From JAKACA01 sp049510975 (GTDB lineage Bacteria > Actinomycetota > Acidimicrobiia > Acidimicrobiales > Bog-793): a stretch of 64,000 nt of DNA. The DNA lies in NCBI GenBank assembly GCA_049510975.1, contig JBEKYM010000025.1, positions 6,328 to 70,327 of the forward strand, written 5' to 3'. Of the stretch, positions 35,080 to 44,208 are shown piece by piece. Every line of letters begins with the position of its first letter. The first letter of the stretch is position 1. The notes below the pieces were generated by a model that made no database searches, had not been told where the DNA came from, and saw only the letters and a list, made by a program, of their open reading frames with translations. The position numbers and the translations under genes were made by a program.

Positions 35080-38000
35080 CTGACGTCGGTCGCGCAGGCA
35101 CCTCCGCCCGCCCGCGACCCGGGCTCGCCCAGGACCGATCCTCGCCAGCCACCGACGAACACGTCACCGATCGGTTGTCGCCCTACCTGCCACGAGTCGC
35201 TCTCGAGTGGCTCGCATGCTCGCCGGCCGAGGTTCATCGCCGCCTCGACGGGACGCTGCTGTTCGTGGACGTCTCCGGCTTCACGGCCCTCACCGAGCGC
35301 TTGGCGGCTCGAGGCAAGGCCGGTGCCGAGGAGATCACCGACGTCATCAGCTCCGTGTTCGGGGAGCTGCTCGGCGTCGCTGCCTCCTTCGGCGCCGACT
35401 TGTTGAAGTGGGGCGGCGACGCTGTCCTGCTGTATTTCTCCGAACCTTCGTCGGCGGAGCGGGCATGCCGGGCGGCCATGCTCATGTCGCGCGCGATGGG
35501 GCGCATCGGCCGCTTCAAGACGTCGGCCGGGCGGGTCACCCTCGAGGTCTCGATCGGCGCTCACAGCGGGAGCTTCGACCTGTACCTTCTCGGCGATCGC
35601 CATCGCGAGCTCGTCGTCACCGGTCCGGCGGCAACAGCCACGGCCAACATGGAGACGATCGCCCAGGCAGGAGAAGTCGCCGTCAGCCCCGACACGGCTC
35701 GCCGTCTCGACGGCGATTGCCTCGGGCCGCACAAGCTCGGCGGCGTTCTGCTGGCACAAGCGCCCGGAGCCGAGCCGGCGCCGCCGTCCGCCCCTCCCGA
35801 CAGGTCGGGGCTGGACGTGGGCTCGCTCCTGCCGAGCGACACCCGGCTCCGCCTCCTTGGCGGGGGCGAGGAGGCCGAGCATCGGCAGGCGGCTATCGCT
35901 TTCCTGCAGTTCTCGGGGATCGACGCCCTCACCCTCGAGTCGGGGCCCGACGCCGTCGCTGCCTGCCTCGGGCCCCTCGTCAGTGCCGCCCAGGAAGCAG
36001 CCGAGCGTCACGGCGTCAGCTTCCTCTCGACCGACATCGGCTCCGACGGCGGCAAGATCATCCTCGTCGGTGGCGTTCCGGTGCACCGCGGCAACGATGC
36101 CGAGCGCCTGCTGAGGGCGGTCCGTGACGTGGTCGCCGGCCACTCGCCGAGCTCGCCAGTCGGGCTCCGCGCCGGGGTGAATGCCGGGCGCGTGTTCGTC
36201 TTCGCCAACGAATTCGCCCTCGCCCGCCGGCGCATCTTCTCCATCACGGGCGACGCCGTGAACCTGGCGGCGCGGGTGATGGGCCACGCCGGACCGCTCC
36301 AGGTGCTCGCCACCGAAGCAGTGCTGGTGCAGGCTCGCAACCCGTTCCATACCGAGGCAGTTCCTCCGTTCATGGTCAAAGGCAAGTTGGAACCCGTGAT
36401 CGCCTCGGTCGTCGGGGCTCCTCGCCAGGCCCTTTCCGACGAAGTCGGGGACGAGCTGCCGTTCGTCGGCCGCGAGGCCGAGCTCGAGGAGCTCCTGCAG
36501 CGGGCCGACGCTGCCGTCGGGGGATCGGGCAGCGTGATCGAGATCGTCGGCGCTCCTGGTATCGGCAAGTCGCGCCTGGTGTCCGAAGCGCTCGATCGAT
36601 GGGCTCTCGGAACGCTGCGGGTCGCCTGCGAGCAGTACGGCAGCGCCACGCCGTATCTGCCCTTTCGCCGGATTCTCCGCCGGTTGCTCGGGCTGGCCGA
36701 GGACGCCTCCGACGCCACCGTCGGCACCGTGCTCAGGACGGCCGTGGCGGTGCGCAGCCCGGAGCTGGCGCCGCTGCTCCCGCTGCTGGCCGACGTCGTC
36801 GGTGTTCAGGTGCCCCCGACCCGCGAGGTCGACGAGCTCGAACCTCGCTTTCGCCGCGGTCGCCTCGAGCACTGCGTGGCGCAGCTGCTGAGGAGCTACC
36901 TGGCGGCACCGTCGGCACTCGTGTTCGAGGACGCTCATGCCATGGACGAGGCCTCGCGCAGCTTGCTCGCCAGGGTCGTGCTCGAAGCCGCCGATCTGCC
37001 GTTGCTGGTCGTGCTCACACGCGGCCCAGAAGGCCCGTCCGTGATTCCCGAGGGCACCGACCGCTCGTGGACCGTCCTGCTCGAGCCGCTCACTGGCCGC
37101 GCCGCTGCTCGCCTGGCCGGCGGCGCTCCCGGCCGCCCGCTCGCGGCCGCGCAGATCGCCGCCATCGTGGAACGGGCGGACGGAAACCCCTTGTTCCTTC
37201 GTGAGCTCCTGCGTATCGCTGGCGACGCAGGCGGCGTCGAGAGCCTGCCGGAGTCGCTCGAACCACTGCTGGCTGCCGAGATCGACCTGTTGTCGCCATC
37301 TGACCGGCAGGTGCTCCGGGCGGCTGCGGTGCTCGGGACGCACTTCGATCCTGCATTGCTCGAGGACTTGCTCGAAGCTGGTGTCTCCCTCGACGCCGCC
37401 GTCTGGAGCCGTCTCGGCGCCTTCATCGCCCCGACGGCGGCGGGACAGCGGTTCGCCCACGGACTCATGCGGGACGCCGCCTACGAGGGGCTGTCGTTCA
37501 AGCGGCGGCGAGAGCTGCACGGCCGCGCCGCCCTGGCGATCGAAGAGCGGACGACGGTTCCCGACGAGTCCGCCGAGCTGTTGTCGCTCCATTGGTTGCA
37601 CGCCGAGGCGTACGACCGGGCGTGGCGCTACGCCTGCGTCGCCGGCGACCGCGCCCGGGCTCTGTGGGCCAACGCCGATGCGGCGACGTTCTATACCCGC
37701 GCCCTCGAGGCAGCCGCCCGGCTTCGAACGGTCGCCCGCTCCGAGGTCTTGCCTGTGGCAGAAGCGCTCGGCGACGCCTGTGAGCTGACCGGTAGCTACG
37801 AGCGGTCACGACAGGCCTACTCCGAAGCACGGCGGCTCTGCGACGGCGACGTCGACCGGGCAAGGCTGTTGCGAAAGATCGGCGTGCTGCACGAGCGTCA
37901 GGGCCGCTACCGGGAAGCGCTCAGCTGCTACACCCGCGGTCGTCACTTGTTGGGCGATGGCAGCGCCGCGAGCGAGACGGAGCGCTCGGAGCTCGACCTC

Positions 38001-39077
38001 GCCTCTGCGGGCATCCGTTCACGGCAGGGGCACTACCGCGACTGCGTTCGTTTTGCCACGGAGGCAGGCGAGGCGGCGACGCGGGCGAGTCACCGATCTG
38101 GGCTCGCCCATGCCCTGATGCTCCGACACGTGGTCTCGGTGTACCTGGGCGAGCCGTCCGACGCGCTTGCCCGCCAGGCCATCGCCATCTTCGAGGAGCT
38201 GGGCGACCTCGTCGGTCAGGGCAACGTGCTCAACAACCTGGGCATCGGCGCGTACTACCTCGGGAGGTGGGCCGAAGCCCTCGAGTACTACGAGGGCAGC
38301 CGGGAGGCGCGCATCCGCTCGGGCGACGTGATCGGCGCCGCCACCGAGGAGAACAACATCGGGGAGATCCTGAGCGACCAGGGGCACCTCGACGACGCCC
38401 GCTCGCTGTTCGAATCCGCTCGCGGAACCTGGTTGGCGGCCGGCTACCGGGTCGGAGCCGCCCTGGCGACGTCCAACCTCGGTCGCCTCGAGGCTCGCGC
38501 CGGCGACGCCGGCGCTGGGCTCCGCCTGCTCGCCGACGCGCTCGAAGAGTTCCGGAGCATCCGTTCGCCCGTCTTCATCGCCGAAACCCAGCTCCGCCTC
38601 GCCGAGGCAGAAGTCCTCGAAGGCGACTTCGTCTCGGCCGTCGCCTCGCTGCAGGAGTTGCTGCTCGGCATCCGAGGGAGGGCCGGGCTCGAGCAGACCG
38701 AGGTGGCGACGCTCCGGCTGCTCGGCACCGCCAGTGCCCTCTCGGACCTCGTCGACGGCCGCGCCGGCAGTGCGCAGGCAGCTGGCGGGCCGCTCGAAGC
38801 CGCCGTTCACCACGCCACGAGCCTCGAAGCGCCCTACGAGCTCGCACTGGCGCTGGCGACAAGGGCAGCATTGGCGACGAGGGCAGCATTGGCGGAGGCG
38901 GGCGATGTTGGCGCCGGAACGACCGGCCGCAGGTCGGCGACCGAGCCCGGGCAGACGCCATCCGACCGAGCGGCCGCCGAGGAGATCTTCTCGGGTCTCG
39001 GCGTGACCGAGGCCGTCATCACTTGGTCGGTCAAGGTGCCTGGCGGACCGGTCTTCGCCCGCAAGCTGAGTCAATAG
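35076..39077 (+). CDS. Soluble-adenylyl-cyclase-like protein: two cyclase domains, AAA/NTPase, TPRs
   Basis: 1333 residues. The first class III cyclase domain (about 50-225) has both metal aspartates, Asp65 in FVDVSGFT and Asp115 in LKWGGD, and the purine-contact Lys111, but no Asn-x3-Arg. The second (about 260-450) has lost the first metal Asp (FLQFSG) but keeps the transition-state Asn396 and Arg400 (SITGDAVNLAARV). The two halves thus make one complementary active site, as in mammalian soluble adenylyl cyclase (ADCY10). An AAA_16/STAND-type NTPase follows (Walker A GAPGIGKS, Lys498; Walker B LVFEDAH), then TPR-like helices (about 850-1290). It should make cAMP in response to a signal. ATG 35076 overlaps the stop of the surface-protein gene. 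Confidence 0.88.
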   Translation: MTDVGRAGTSARPRPGLAQDRSSPATDEHVTDRLSPYLPRVALEWLACSPAEVHRRLDGTLLFVDVSGFTALTERLAARGKAGAEEITDVISSVFGELLGVAASFGADLLKWGGDAVLLYFSEPSSAERACRAAMLMSRAMGRIGRFKTSAGRVTLEVSIGAHSGSFDLYLLGDRHRELVVTGPAATATANMETIAQAGEVAVSPDTARRLDGDCLGPHKLGGVLLAQAPGAEPAPPSAPPDRSGLDVGSLLPSDTRLRLLGGGEEAEHRQAAIAFLQFSGIDALTLESGPDAVAACLGPLVSAAQEAAERHGVSFLSTDIGSDGGKIILVGGVPVHRGNDAERLLRAVRDVVAGHSPSSPVGLRAGVNAGRVFVFANEFALARRRIFSITGDAVNLAARVMGHAGPLQVLATEAVLVQARNPFHTEAVPPFMVKGKLEPVIASVVGAPRQALSDEVGDELPFVGREAELEELLQRADAAVGGSGSVIEIVGAPGIGKSRLVSEALDRWALGTLRVACEQYGSATPYLPFRRILRRLLGLAEDASDATVGTVLRTAVAVRSPELAPLLPLLADVVGVQVPPTREVDELEPRFRRGRLEHCVAQLLRSYLAAPSALVFEDAHAMDEASRSLLARVVLEAADLPLLVVLTRGPEGPSVIPEGTDRSWTVLLEPLTGRAAARLAGGAPGRPLAAAQIAAIVERADGNPLFLRELLRIAGDAGGVESLPESLEPLLAAEIDLLSPSDRQVLRAAAVLGTHFDPALLEDLLEAGVSLDAAVWSRLGAFIAPTAAGQRFAHGLMRDAAYEGLSFKRRRELHGRAALAIEERTTVPDESAELLSLHWLHAEAYDRAWRYACVAGDRARALWANADAATFYTRALEAAARLRTVARSEVLPVAEALGDACELTGSYERSRQAYSEARRLCDGDVDRARLLRKIGVLHERQGRYREALSCYTRGRHLLGDGSAASETERSELDLASAGIRSRQGHYRDCVRFATEAGEAATRASHRSGLAHALMLRHVVSVYLGEPSDALARQAIAIFEELGDLVGQGNVLNNLGIGAYYLGRWAEALEYYEGSREARIRSGDVIGAATEENNIGEILSDQGHLDDARSLFESARGTWLAAGYRVGAALATSNLGRLEARAGDAGAGLRLLADALEEFRSIRSPVFIAETQLRLAEAEVLEGDFVSAVASLQELLLGIRGRAGLEQTEVATLRLLGTASALSDLVDGRAGSAQAAGGPLEAAVHHATSLEAPYELALALATRAALATRAALAEAGDVGAGTTGRRSATEPGQTPSDRAAAEEIFSGLGVTEAVITWSVKVPGGPVFARKLSQ

Positions 39078-39090
39078 GCACTCGGCCCGG

Positions 39091-40101
39091 TCACTCCGGC
39101 CGGATTCGGCCTCCAGCCTGCGATCCGGTCCCGTCCAGATCCTCGACGCTGATCACCTTCGTACTCCGGAGGGGGTACGGATCGGGGTAGTCGACCACCC
39201 GAACGCGGCCGGTGGGCAGGTAGCGGCCGGCGTCGATGACCTCGCGGGGGACATAGGGATCCCGTTGCATGCTCCGGAACAGCCGGGTCGTCGGCTCCCA
39301 GATCGTGACCTGCTCGTGCCAGCGCAAGAGGTCGAGCTTCCGCAGCAGGATCATCAGCGTCACGAGCGTGCCGGCGAGCATGCCGGCAACCAAGGCTCCG
39401 AGGGCCGTGCCGCCGGGCAGGACAGAGATGAGACCGAGAAGCAGCGCCAGCAGCAGGAACAGCCCGGTCCACTCGATCGGGGACATCGCCTGGCCCGTTG
39501 CCGCCTCGATGAGGGCTCGGGAGGCGTACATGTTGATCCCGAGCTGCACGAGTTCCTTGTAGACGACCTCCTCTTGGCGGGTGTCCGGGTTCAGGGCGTA
39601 GAGGGCATCGGTGAGCTCGAGATAGGAAGGCGTGGCGAGGTGGTAGTCGACCAACCGGTAATCGATCTGATCGGTCAGATGACGGTCGACGAGGTCCCGG
39701 ATCTGGCGGCGGTCGCCCTCGCCGAAGACCGACATCATCTGATGGATCGAGAAGAGCGAGGCGTTGCCTTTGGCCACGAGGTTCTGCACCAAGGCGAGAC
39801 GCTCACGCGTGCGAACGATCGTGAATGCGAGAAGGACGCCGAAGAGAAAGGCCGCCATGCTGGCGAGTGCCACGTCGACGCGGATGTCGCCCCTGTCCGG
39901 GCCGACCAGCAGCGAAACACCGGCCACGATCACACCGCCGACAGCAGCCGGCCCAACCACTCGCTGACCGCTCACGATCGAGGACCACAGCGAGCGCACA
40001 GGCCGTATCACGTTCGTACGATCGGTCGACGAGGCGCGGCGGCTGCCAAGTGCCGTCTCCCGCTCCAGCTCATGCTGAGTTGGCGAAGAACTTGGCACGG
40101 A
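39091..40101 (-). CDS. Membrane protein of unknown function, coupled to the cNMP-binding gene
   Basis: About 336 residues. Two hydrophobic helices lie near residues 50-100 (VVGPAAVGGVIVAGVSLLVG, ALASMAAFLFGVLLAFTIV). A cytoplasmic-looking segment follows (about 100-210: DRRQIRDLVDRHLTDQIDYRLVDY), then two more helices (TGLFLLLALLLGLISVLPGG, LGALVAGMLAGTLVTLMILL) and a charged C-terminal tail. The four-helix layout with a helical insert resembles DUF4239-like membrane proteins, but the match is weak. The start overlaps the end of the cNMP-binding gene: GTG 40101 is used, TTG 40122 is possible. It ends 14 bases from the cyclase stop, so the two transcripts converge. Confidence 0.7.
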   Translation of the reverse strand, partial: SVPSSSPTQHELERETALGSRRASSTDRTNVIRPVRSLWSSIVSGQRVVGPAAVGGVIVAGVSLLVGPDRGDIRVDVALASMAAFLFGVLLAFTIVRTRERLALVQNLVAKGNASLFSIHQMMSVFGEGDRRQIRDLVDRHLTDQIDYRLVDYHLATPSYLELTDALYALNPDTRQEEVVYKELVQLGINMYASRALIEAATGQAMSPIEWTGLFLLLALLLGLISVLPGGTALGALVAGMLAGTLVTLMILLRKLDLLRWHEQVTIWEPTTRLFRSMQRDPYVPREVIDAGRYLPTGRVRVVDYPDPYPLRSTKVISVEDLDGTGSQAGGRIRPE

Positions 40102-42043
40102 TCCGATCGCGGATGCTGACAACTGAGCCGCGGCTCGCCAGCAGGTCGTCCTGTTGCCGCAACCGCTCCTCCATCAGCGACGTCAGCTCGTCGACCCACT
40201 CGGGGTGAGCACTGATGAGCGAACGGTAATGCTGCTCGGCGATCTCGAACACGAGGGCGCCGTCGTCGGCGGCCCGAACGGTTCCGGACCGCCGCTGCCC
40301 GGTCAGCAAGGCCATCTCGCCGACGATCGAACCGGGTCCGAGCTTCGAGATGAGCACATCGCTGCCATCCTCGAGCCGGCGGAGGACCTCGACGTTGCCG
40401 GCGGCCACGATGAACAGCGAGGTCCCTTCGTCGCCGTCACGCACCAGCCGCTCGATCGGACCGAGCAGGATCGGTCGTACCTGGCGTGCGAGCACGGTCA
40501 CCTCGTCCGGACTGAGGAGGGTGAGAATCGGCACGGTCGCCACGAGCGAGGCGATGTTGTCGACGGAGGCGGCGGTGTCGGCTTCCTCCAGCGGTGACAG
40601 CTCCAGGGTGGGCCCGTACCCGTCGTAACGCTGGAGTACGGCCACCCTCGGCGGGTCTGCGACATAAGCATGCAGCAAGCTGACACTCATGGGCACGCAC
40701 TCGTCGCCGGTGTGGTCCATCAGGCCGATGACCTTGGACCGCTCGGCCACCATGTTCATCGAGGCGCGGTATTGGATGCACGCCGTTGCGTACAGCCCCT
40801 GCTGATCGGCGAGGCTTCGTTGCTGCCACAGCACGAACTGACGCATCGAGTCGGGCAGGTAGGACAGCTCAGGGAAAGCAGAGCTCGTCTGGCGCAGGAC
40901 GGCGCGCTCGGCATCGCGGAACACGCGTTGCCAGGTCTCCTGGGAGTTGCGGCGGTTGGAGCCGGCGAGCTCGATGGCCGCCTTCAGATCCTCGTGATGC
41001 ACGTGGAGAAACGCCAGCGTGGCTTTGCGCTTGGCCAGCAGGTTGGTCACCGACACCGGACCCGTTCGGGGCGTCCCGAGCTTCGGGAAGGCGATCGAGC
41101 GAAGTCCCCAGACACGCCGCCACTCGGCTGGGTCGATCCGTGCCCGGATCTCTTCATAGACCGGGCTCGTCTCGAACGCGATCCGTTCGTCGGCGTCGAG
41201 GAGATCGCCGATGTCGTCCTTCACGGCTTCGGCGATGCCGATGCACGTGAGGAGCTCCAAATAGATGCCGACCCGAAGAAGCCAGGCAGGGTCGGTGAGA
41301 TGCCGCCGCTTGTCGACGATGTCCTCGACGAGAGCGCTCGTGTACAGCGCCGCCTTGTCACCGCCGATGTGGAGCACGGGGAACCAGGGGTGGTACTCGA
41401 CACCCGGGTTCGTGACATGGGCGGCAGCGGCCTGGCGGGCAGTGTCGGGCGCCACGACGCGTTCGATGACCCGCTGGTAGAGCCGACCGAGGTTCCCGAT
41501 ATCGCAGACGTCGAGACGGGTCTCGTCTGCTGCGAGGACCTGACCGCTTCGCAGGGCCCTGACGGCAACGTGCGCGCGGCGAAGGAAGCCGGTGGCAAAG
41601 CCGAGCTCCTGCCCGGCCAGGTCCGTTGCCGGTGAAAGATCCAGGCGGTGGCGCCCGGCCTTGGAGACGTCGCCCAAGTCCAGCTGCCGCCCCGTCCAGC
41701 CGGGAAGCGGCGTCCTCGAGCCGTCGTCCATGCCTCCCTCGAGACAGACAGTGGCTTCCACCGTGGCATCTGCCGGTAGGCCGTCCACGTCGAACAGCAC
41801 CATGGCGGTATTCGGACGTGCCGGGTCATCCAGCACGACCATGGCGGAGTCGCTCGACCCGAGACCGGGATGGTCGATCTCGTCAGTCGGGCGGCGGCCA
41901 GGAATGAAGGGGACGATCCGGCAGACCGGCGGCTTGCCCGTGTCCTCCAGGGCGGCCGCGATCGCCTTCAACATCGCAACGAGATCCTCGGCTGGCAGAT
42001 CGGAACCGGCGATCAGATCCGCCAGCTCGGCCGCCAAGCTCAT
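40070..42043 (-). CDS. Large protein with C-terminal cyclic-nucleotide-binding domain
   Basis: 657 residues from ATG 42043 (MSLAAELADLIAGSD). The C-terminal 130 residues are a CRP-type cNMP-binding fold: LLSPDEVTVLARQVRPILLGPIERLVRDGDEGTSLFIVAAGNVEVLRR, and the phosphate-binding cassette GEMALLTGQRRSGTVRA with Glu and Arg intact. No helix-turn-helix follows. The first 500 residues contain a short beta-rich domain (FDVDGLPADATVEATVCLEGG) and a large helical part that I cannot assign. It could be an effector gated by cAMP, and the cyclase gene lies only about 1 kb away, facing it. It overlaps the membrane protein gene, suggesting that they act together. Confidence 0.82.
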   Translation of the reverse strand: MSLAAELADLIAGSDLPAEDLVAMLKAIAAALEDTGKPPVCRIVPFIPGRRPTDEIDHPGLGSSDSAMVVLDDPARPNTAMVLFDVDGLPADATVEATVCLEGGMDDGSRTPLPGWTGRQLDLGDVSKAGRHRLDLSPATDLAGQELGFATGFLRRAHVAVRALRSGQVLAADETRLDVCDIGNLGRLYQRVIERVVAPDTARQAAAAHVTNPGVEYHPWFPVLHIGGDKAALYTSALVEDIVDKRRHLTDPAWLLRVGIYLELLTCIGIAEAVKDDIGDLLDADERIAFETSPVYEEIRARIDPAEWRRVWGLRSIAFPKLGTPRTGPVSVTNLLAKRKATLAFLHVHHEDLKAAIELAGSNRRNSQETWQRVFRDAERAVLRQTSSAFPELSYLPDSMRQFVLWQQRSLADQQGLYATACIQYRASMNMVAERSKVIGLMDHTGDECVPMSVSLLHAYVADPPRVAVLQRYDGYGPTLELSPLEEADTAASVDNIASLVATVPILTLLSPDEVTVLARQVRPILLGPIERLVRDGDEGTSLFIVAAGNVEVLRRLEDGSDVLISKLGPGSIVGEMALLTGQRRSGTVRAADDGALVFEIAEQHYRSLISAHPEWVDELTSLMEERLRQQDDLLASRGSVVSIRDRIRAKFFANSA

Positions 42044-42207
42044 CGGGGAGCCAGTCCGAAGCGTCGCACGACCGGATCGTAGTACGGCTGTCGAGGGCGC
42101 TCCGGGGGGAGGGCCGGGGTTCGCATGCGCAGGCGCCCCCCGCCGGCGGTCGCTCCGAGGTTGCCTTCGTGATGTCACTACCGAGGAGCCAACGTGCGCC
42201 TCACCGA

Positions 42208-42957
42208 CTACGGCTCGTGCTCGGCCGGAAGGGGCTCGCCGAGTTGGCGGTAGATCTGCTCGACCTGTGACCGTAAGACGGCCACCTCGGTCCGCAGAGC
42301 AGCGACCTCAGCGCCTAAGGAGTCAGCCAGCTCGCCGAGGCTGACGACGCGCTCGCCTCGCGCCGCCGGTGGCAGGTAGCCGCTCTCGCCGTCGGGGAAC
42401 GATCGAGCAGAAGCGGGCGGGCGGGCATCGACAATCGTGTCGAGGTTCTCCGCGGCGGGGCCTGCCTGGCCCGCAAGCGTCTGCGCCCATCGCTCCTCCT
42501 TCTGGCCAGGGCGACGCCCCAGGCGCACGGCAAGCGGTTCCTCCCGTGCGCTCAGCCGGCCGAGCTCGGACTCGACGTCGCCGATCGCTTCGAACGATGC
42601 CGTCCGCTCGGTGCGGACTCTGAGCTCTCCGGCGGTCTGGGCACCGCGCAACAGCAGGACCGACAGAAGGCTGAGCGCCCGCTCGTCAAGGCCGAGGCGC
42701 TCGTCGAGCGCGTGAGCGAAACGAATGACCGAGCGTCCGTGCGAAGGGTGCAGGAACCGGATGAACCCGGCCGACCTCAACGAAGCCAGGGCGGATTCGA
42801 CGACGTGATCGTCGTAGTCGACGACCGGATCGCGGTTGGACGACTGATTGCAAGCGGACACGAGGGCGTTCAGCGTGAGGGGGTACTGCTGCGGCGTGGT
42901 CAGCTGCTTCTCGATCAGGCAGCCGACCACTCGTCCTTCCTCCGGGCTGAGGAGCAC
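42208..42957 (-). CDS. YceH/DUF480-family protein
   Basis: A 249-residue protein. LSPEEGRVVGCLIEKQLTTPQQYPLTLNALVSACNQSSNRDPV is the highly conserved start of DUF480, followed by two winged-helix-like modules (VESALASLRSAGFIRFLH and LSLLSVLLLRGAQTAGELRVRTER). The C-terminus ends in a coiled coil with LRTEVAVLRSQVEQIYRQLGE. The family is widespread in bacteria, and its role is unclear; a DNA- or protein-binding function is likely. GTG 42957 is the family-like start; the upstream extension (to 43074) is not conserved in style. Confidence 0.85.
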   Translation of the reverse strand: MLLSPEEGRVVGCLIEKQLTTPQQYPLTLNALVSACNQSSNRDPVVDYDDHVVESALASLRSAGFIRFLHPSHGRSVIRFAHALDERLGLDERALSLLSVLLLRGAQTAGELRVRTERTASFEAIGDVESELGRLSAREEPLAVRLGRRPGQKEERWAQTLAGQAGPAAENLDTIVDARPPASARSFPDGESGYLPPAARGERVVSLGELADSLGAEVAALRTEVAVLRSQVEQIYRQLGEPLPAEHEP

Positions 42958-43097
42958 GTGCCGATCATAGGAGCGGCCCCTCACCCACCCTGGCGGGATG
43001 GAAGCGACGTACGCTCTGCTCGTGGCTGACGACGGCATGACTCCGGGCGGCGACAACCAGCCGTCCGGACGCACGCGCCGGGTTGCCCGCCGGCCGA

Positions 43098-44129
43098 TTA
43101 GCCGCGGGCGAATCCGGCGATGTCGCGGGCGGTGTCACGGCTGATGTCAGGACAAGCGATCGTGAAGATCTCCGTGCCGTGCATCGTGCCCATCACCTGC
43201 CGGCCGCGGGCAGGGACGCCGGCCCGGAGCAGCAGCCTGTAGAAGTTGATGCCCTCGTCGCGCAGCGGGTCGCACTCGTTCACGCTGATCACCGTCGGCG
43301 GGAACCCGGTGACGTCCTCGACGGTGGCAAACGAAGGCCACGCCAATGGGTTCTTCTCGTTGAACGCCTCGATGCCGTAGCCGATGGCGCCTCGGTTGTT
43401 GTGCAGGTCGAGAAGGATGCCGTTGTTCTCGGTCGAGGAGGGGTTCTCGGGCAGCGGCCACGTGCCGGCGATGTAGGGACACATCGCGTACAACCCTTGA
43501 ATGAGGCCGAGATCGCCGTCCCGCTTGAGTTTCAGGCCCGTCGCAAGAGTCAAGTTGCCGCCACCGCTCTCGCCGGCGACGACGATGCGGGCGGGGTCGA
43601 TGTTGAGGTGCGCGGCGTTGGCCACCACCCAATGGAGTCCTGAGACGCAGTCGTCGAGACCGGCAGGGAACGGCGCCACTTCGGGCACGGAGGAGGGCAC
43701 CACCGAGTTGCGGAAGTCCACCATCACGACGGCGACGCCGTTGGCGGCGATGATCTTGCCCCAACCGCGGTACATCCCGTCGAAGCACGACAGCGACGCC
43801 ATGCCGCCGCCGTGGATGTAGTACACGCAGGCGACTGTCTCGTCGGAGTCGGGGCGGATCACCTGCAAGTTGATGAGGTTGCCGTCGGGCGAGGAGACCA
43901 TCTGCTCGGTGTGCACTCGCAGCCCGGCCGACGGCGCCGCCTCTTCGGAGTCGCACAGATCCATGAACGATCGGAAGAGCTCGGCCCCCTGGCGGGCAGC
44001 CTCCGAGTTCGCCTCGGCGAGCAGCGTCTCCCGGTTGTCGACGTCGCCGGCGGTGATCGGCGGTATGGCGGCGAGGATCGCCTTGATCCTCGGATCGAGT
44101 CGCGGGTCACCGGCAATGTCGTGGGGCAT
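43098..44129 (-). CDS. HSL-family alpha/beta hydrolase (acetyl-esterase/lipase-like)
   Basis: A 343-residue hydrolase. VYYIHGGGMASLS is the oxyanion-hole HGGG motif of the hormone-sensitive-lipase group and IVVAGESGGGNLTLATGLKLK carries the nucleophile. VNECDPLRDEGINFYRLLLRAGV supplies the acid, and GTMHGTEIF the histidine. The N-terminal cap region (residues 1-80) is longer than average. It probably hydrolyses short-chain esters. The Baeyer-Villiger enzyme encoded at 48688 would produce esters, so a joint pathway is possible. ATG 44129 follows GAGGAGAG. It is divergent from the amidohydrolase at 44209. Confidence 0.9.
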   Translation of the reverse strand: MPHDIAGDPRLDPRIKAILAAIPPITAGDVDNRETLLAEANSEAARQGAELFRSFMDLCDSEEAAPSAGLRVHTEQMVSSPDGNLINLQVIRPDSDETVACVYYIHGGGMASLSCFDGMYRGWGKIIAANGVAVVMVDFRNSVVPSSVPEVAPFPAGLDDCVSGLHWVVANAAHLNIDPARIVVAGESGGGNLTLATGLKLKRDGDLGLIQGLYAMCPYIAGTWPLPENPSSTENNGILLDLHNNRGAIGYGIEAFNEKNPLAWPSFATVEDVTGFPPTVISVNECDPLRDEGINFYRLLLRAGVPARGRQVMGTMHGTEIFTIACPDISRDTARDIAGFARG

Positions 44130-44208
44130 GAGAGCTCTCCTCGCTCACGCGAACTGATGCGACGGGACGATAGGGGAAATCCCGTGCCCGCGTGGGGGGT
44201 AGCTTGCG

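Noticed and set aside
35052..37601. Long open frame of 849 codons on the minus strand opposite the cyclase
   Set aside because: Its protein is rich in Arg/Gly/Glu/His and has no domain; the plus strand carries a recognisable cyclase with catalytic motifs. High GC makes long antisense frames common.
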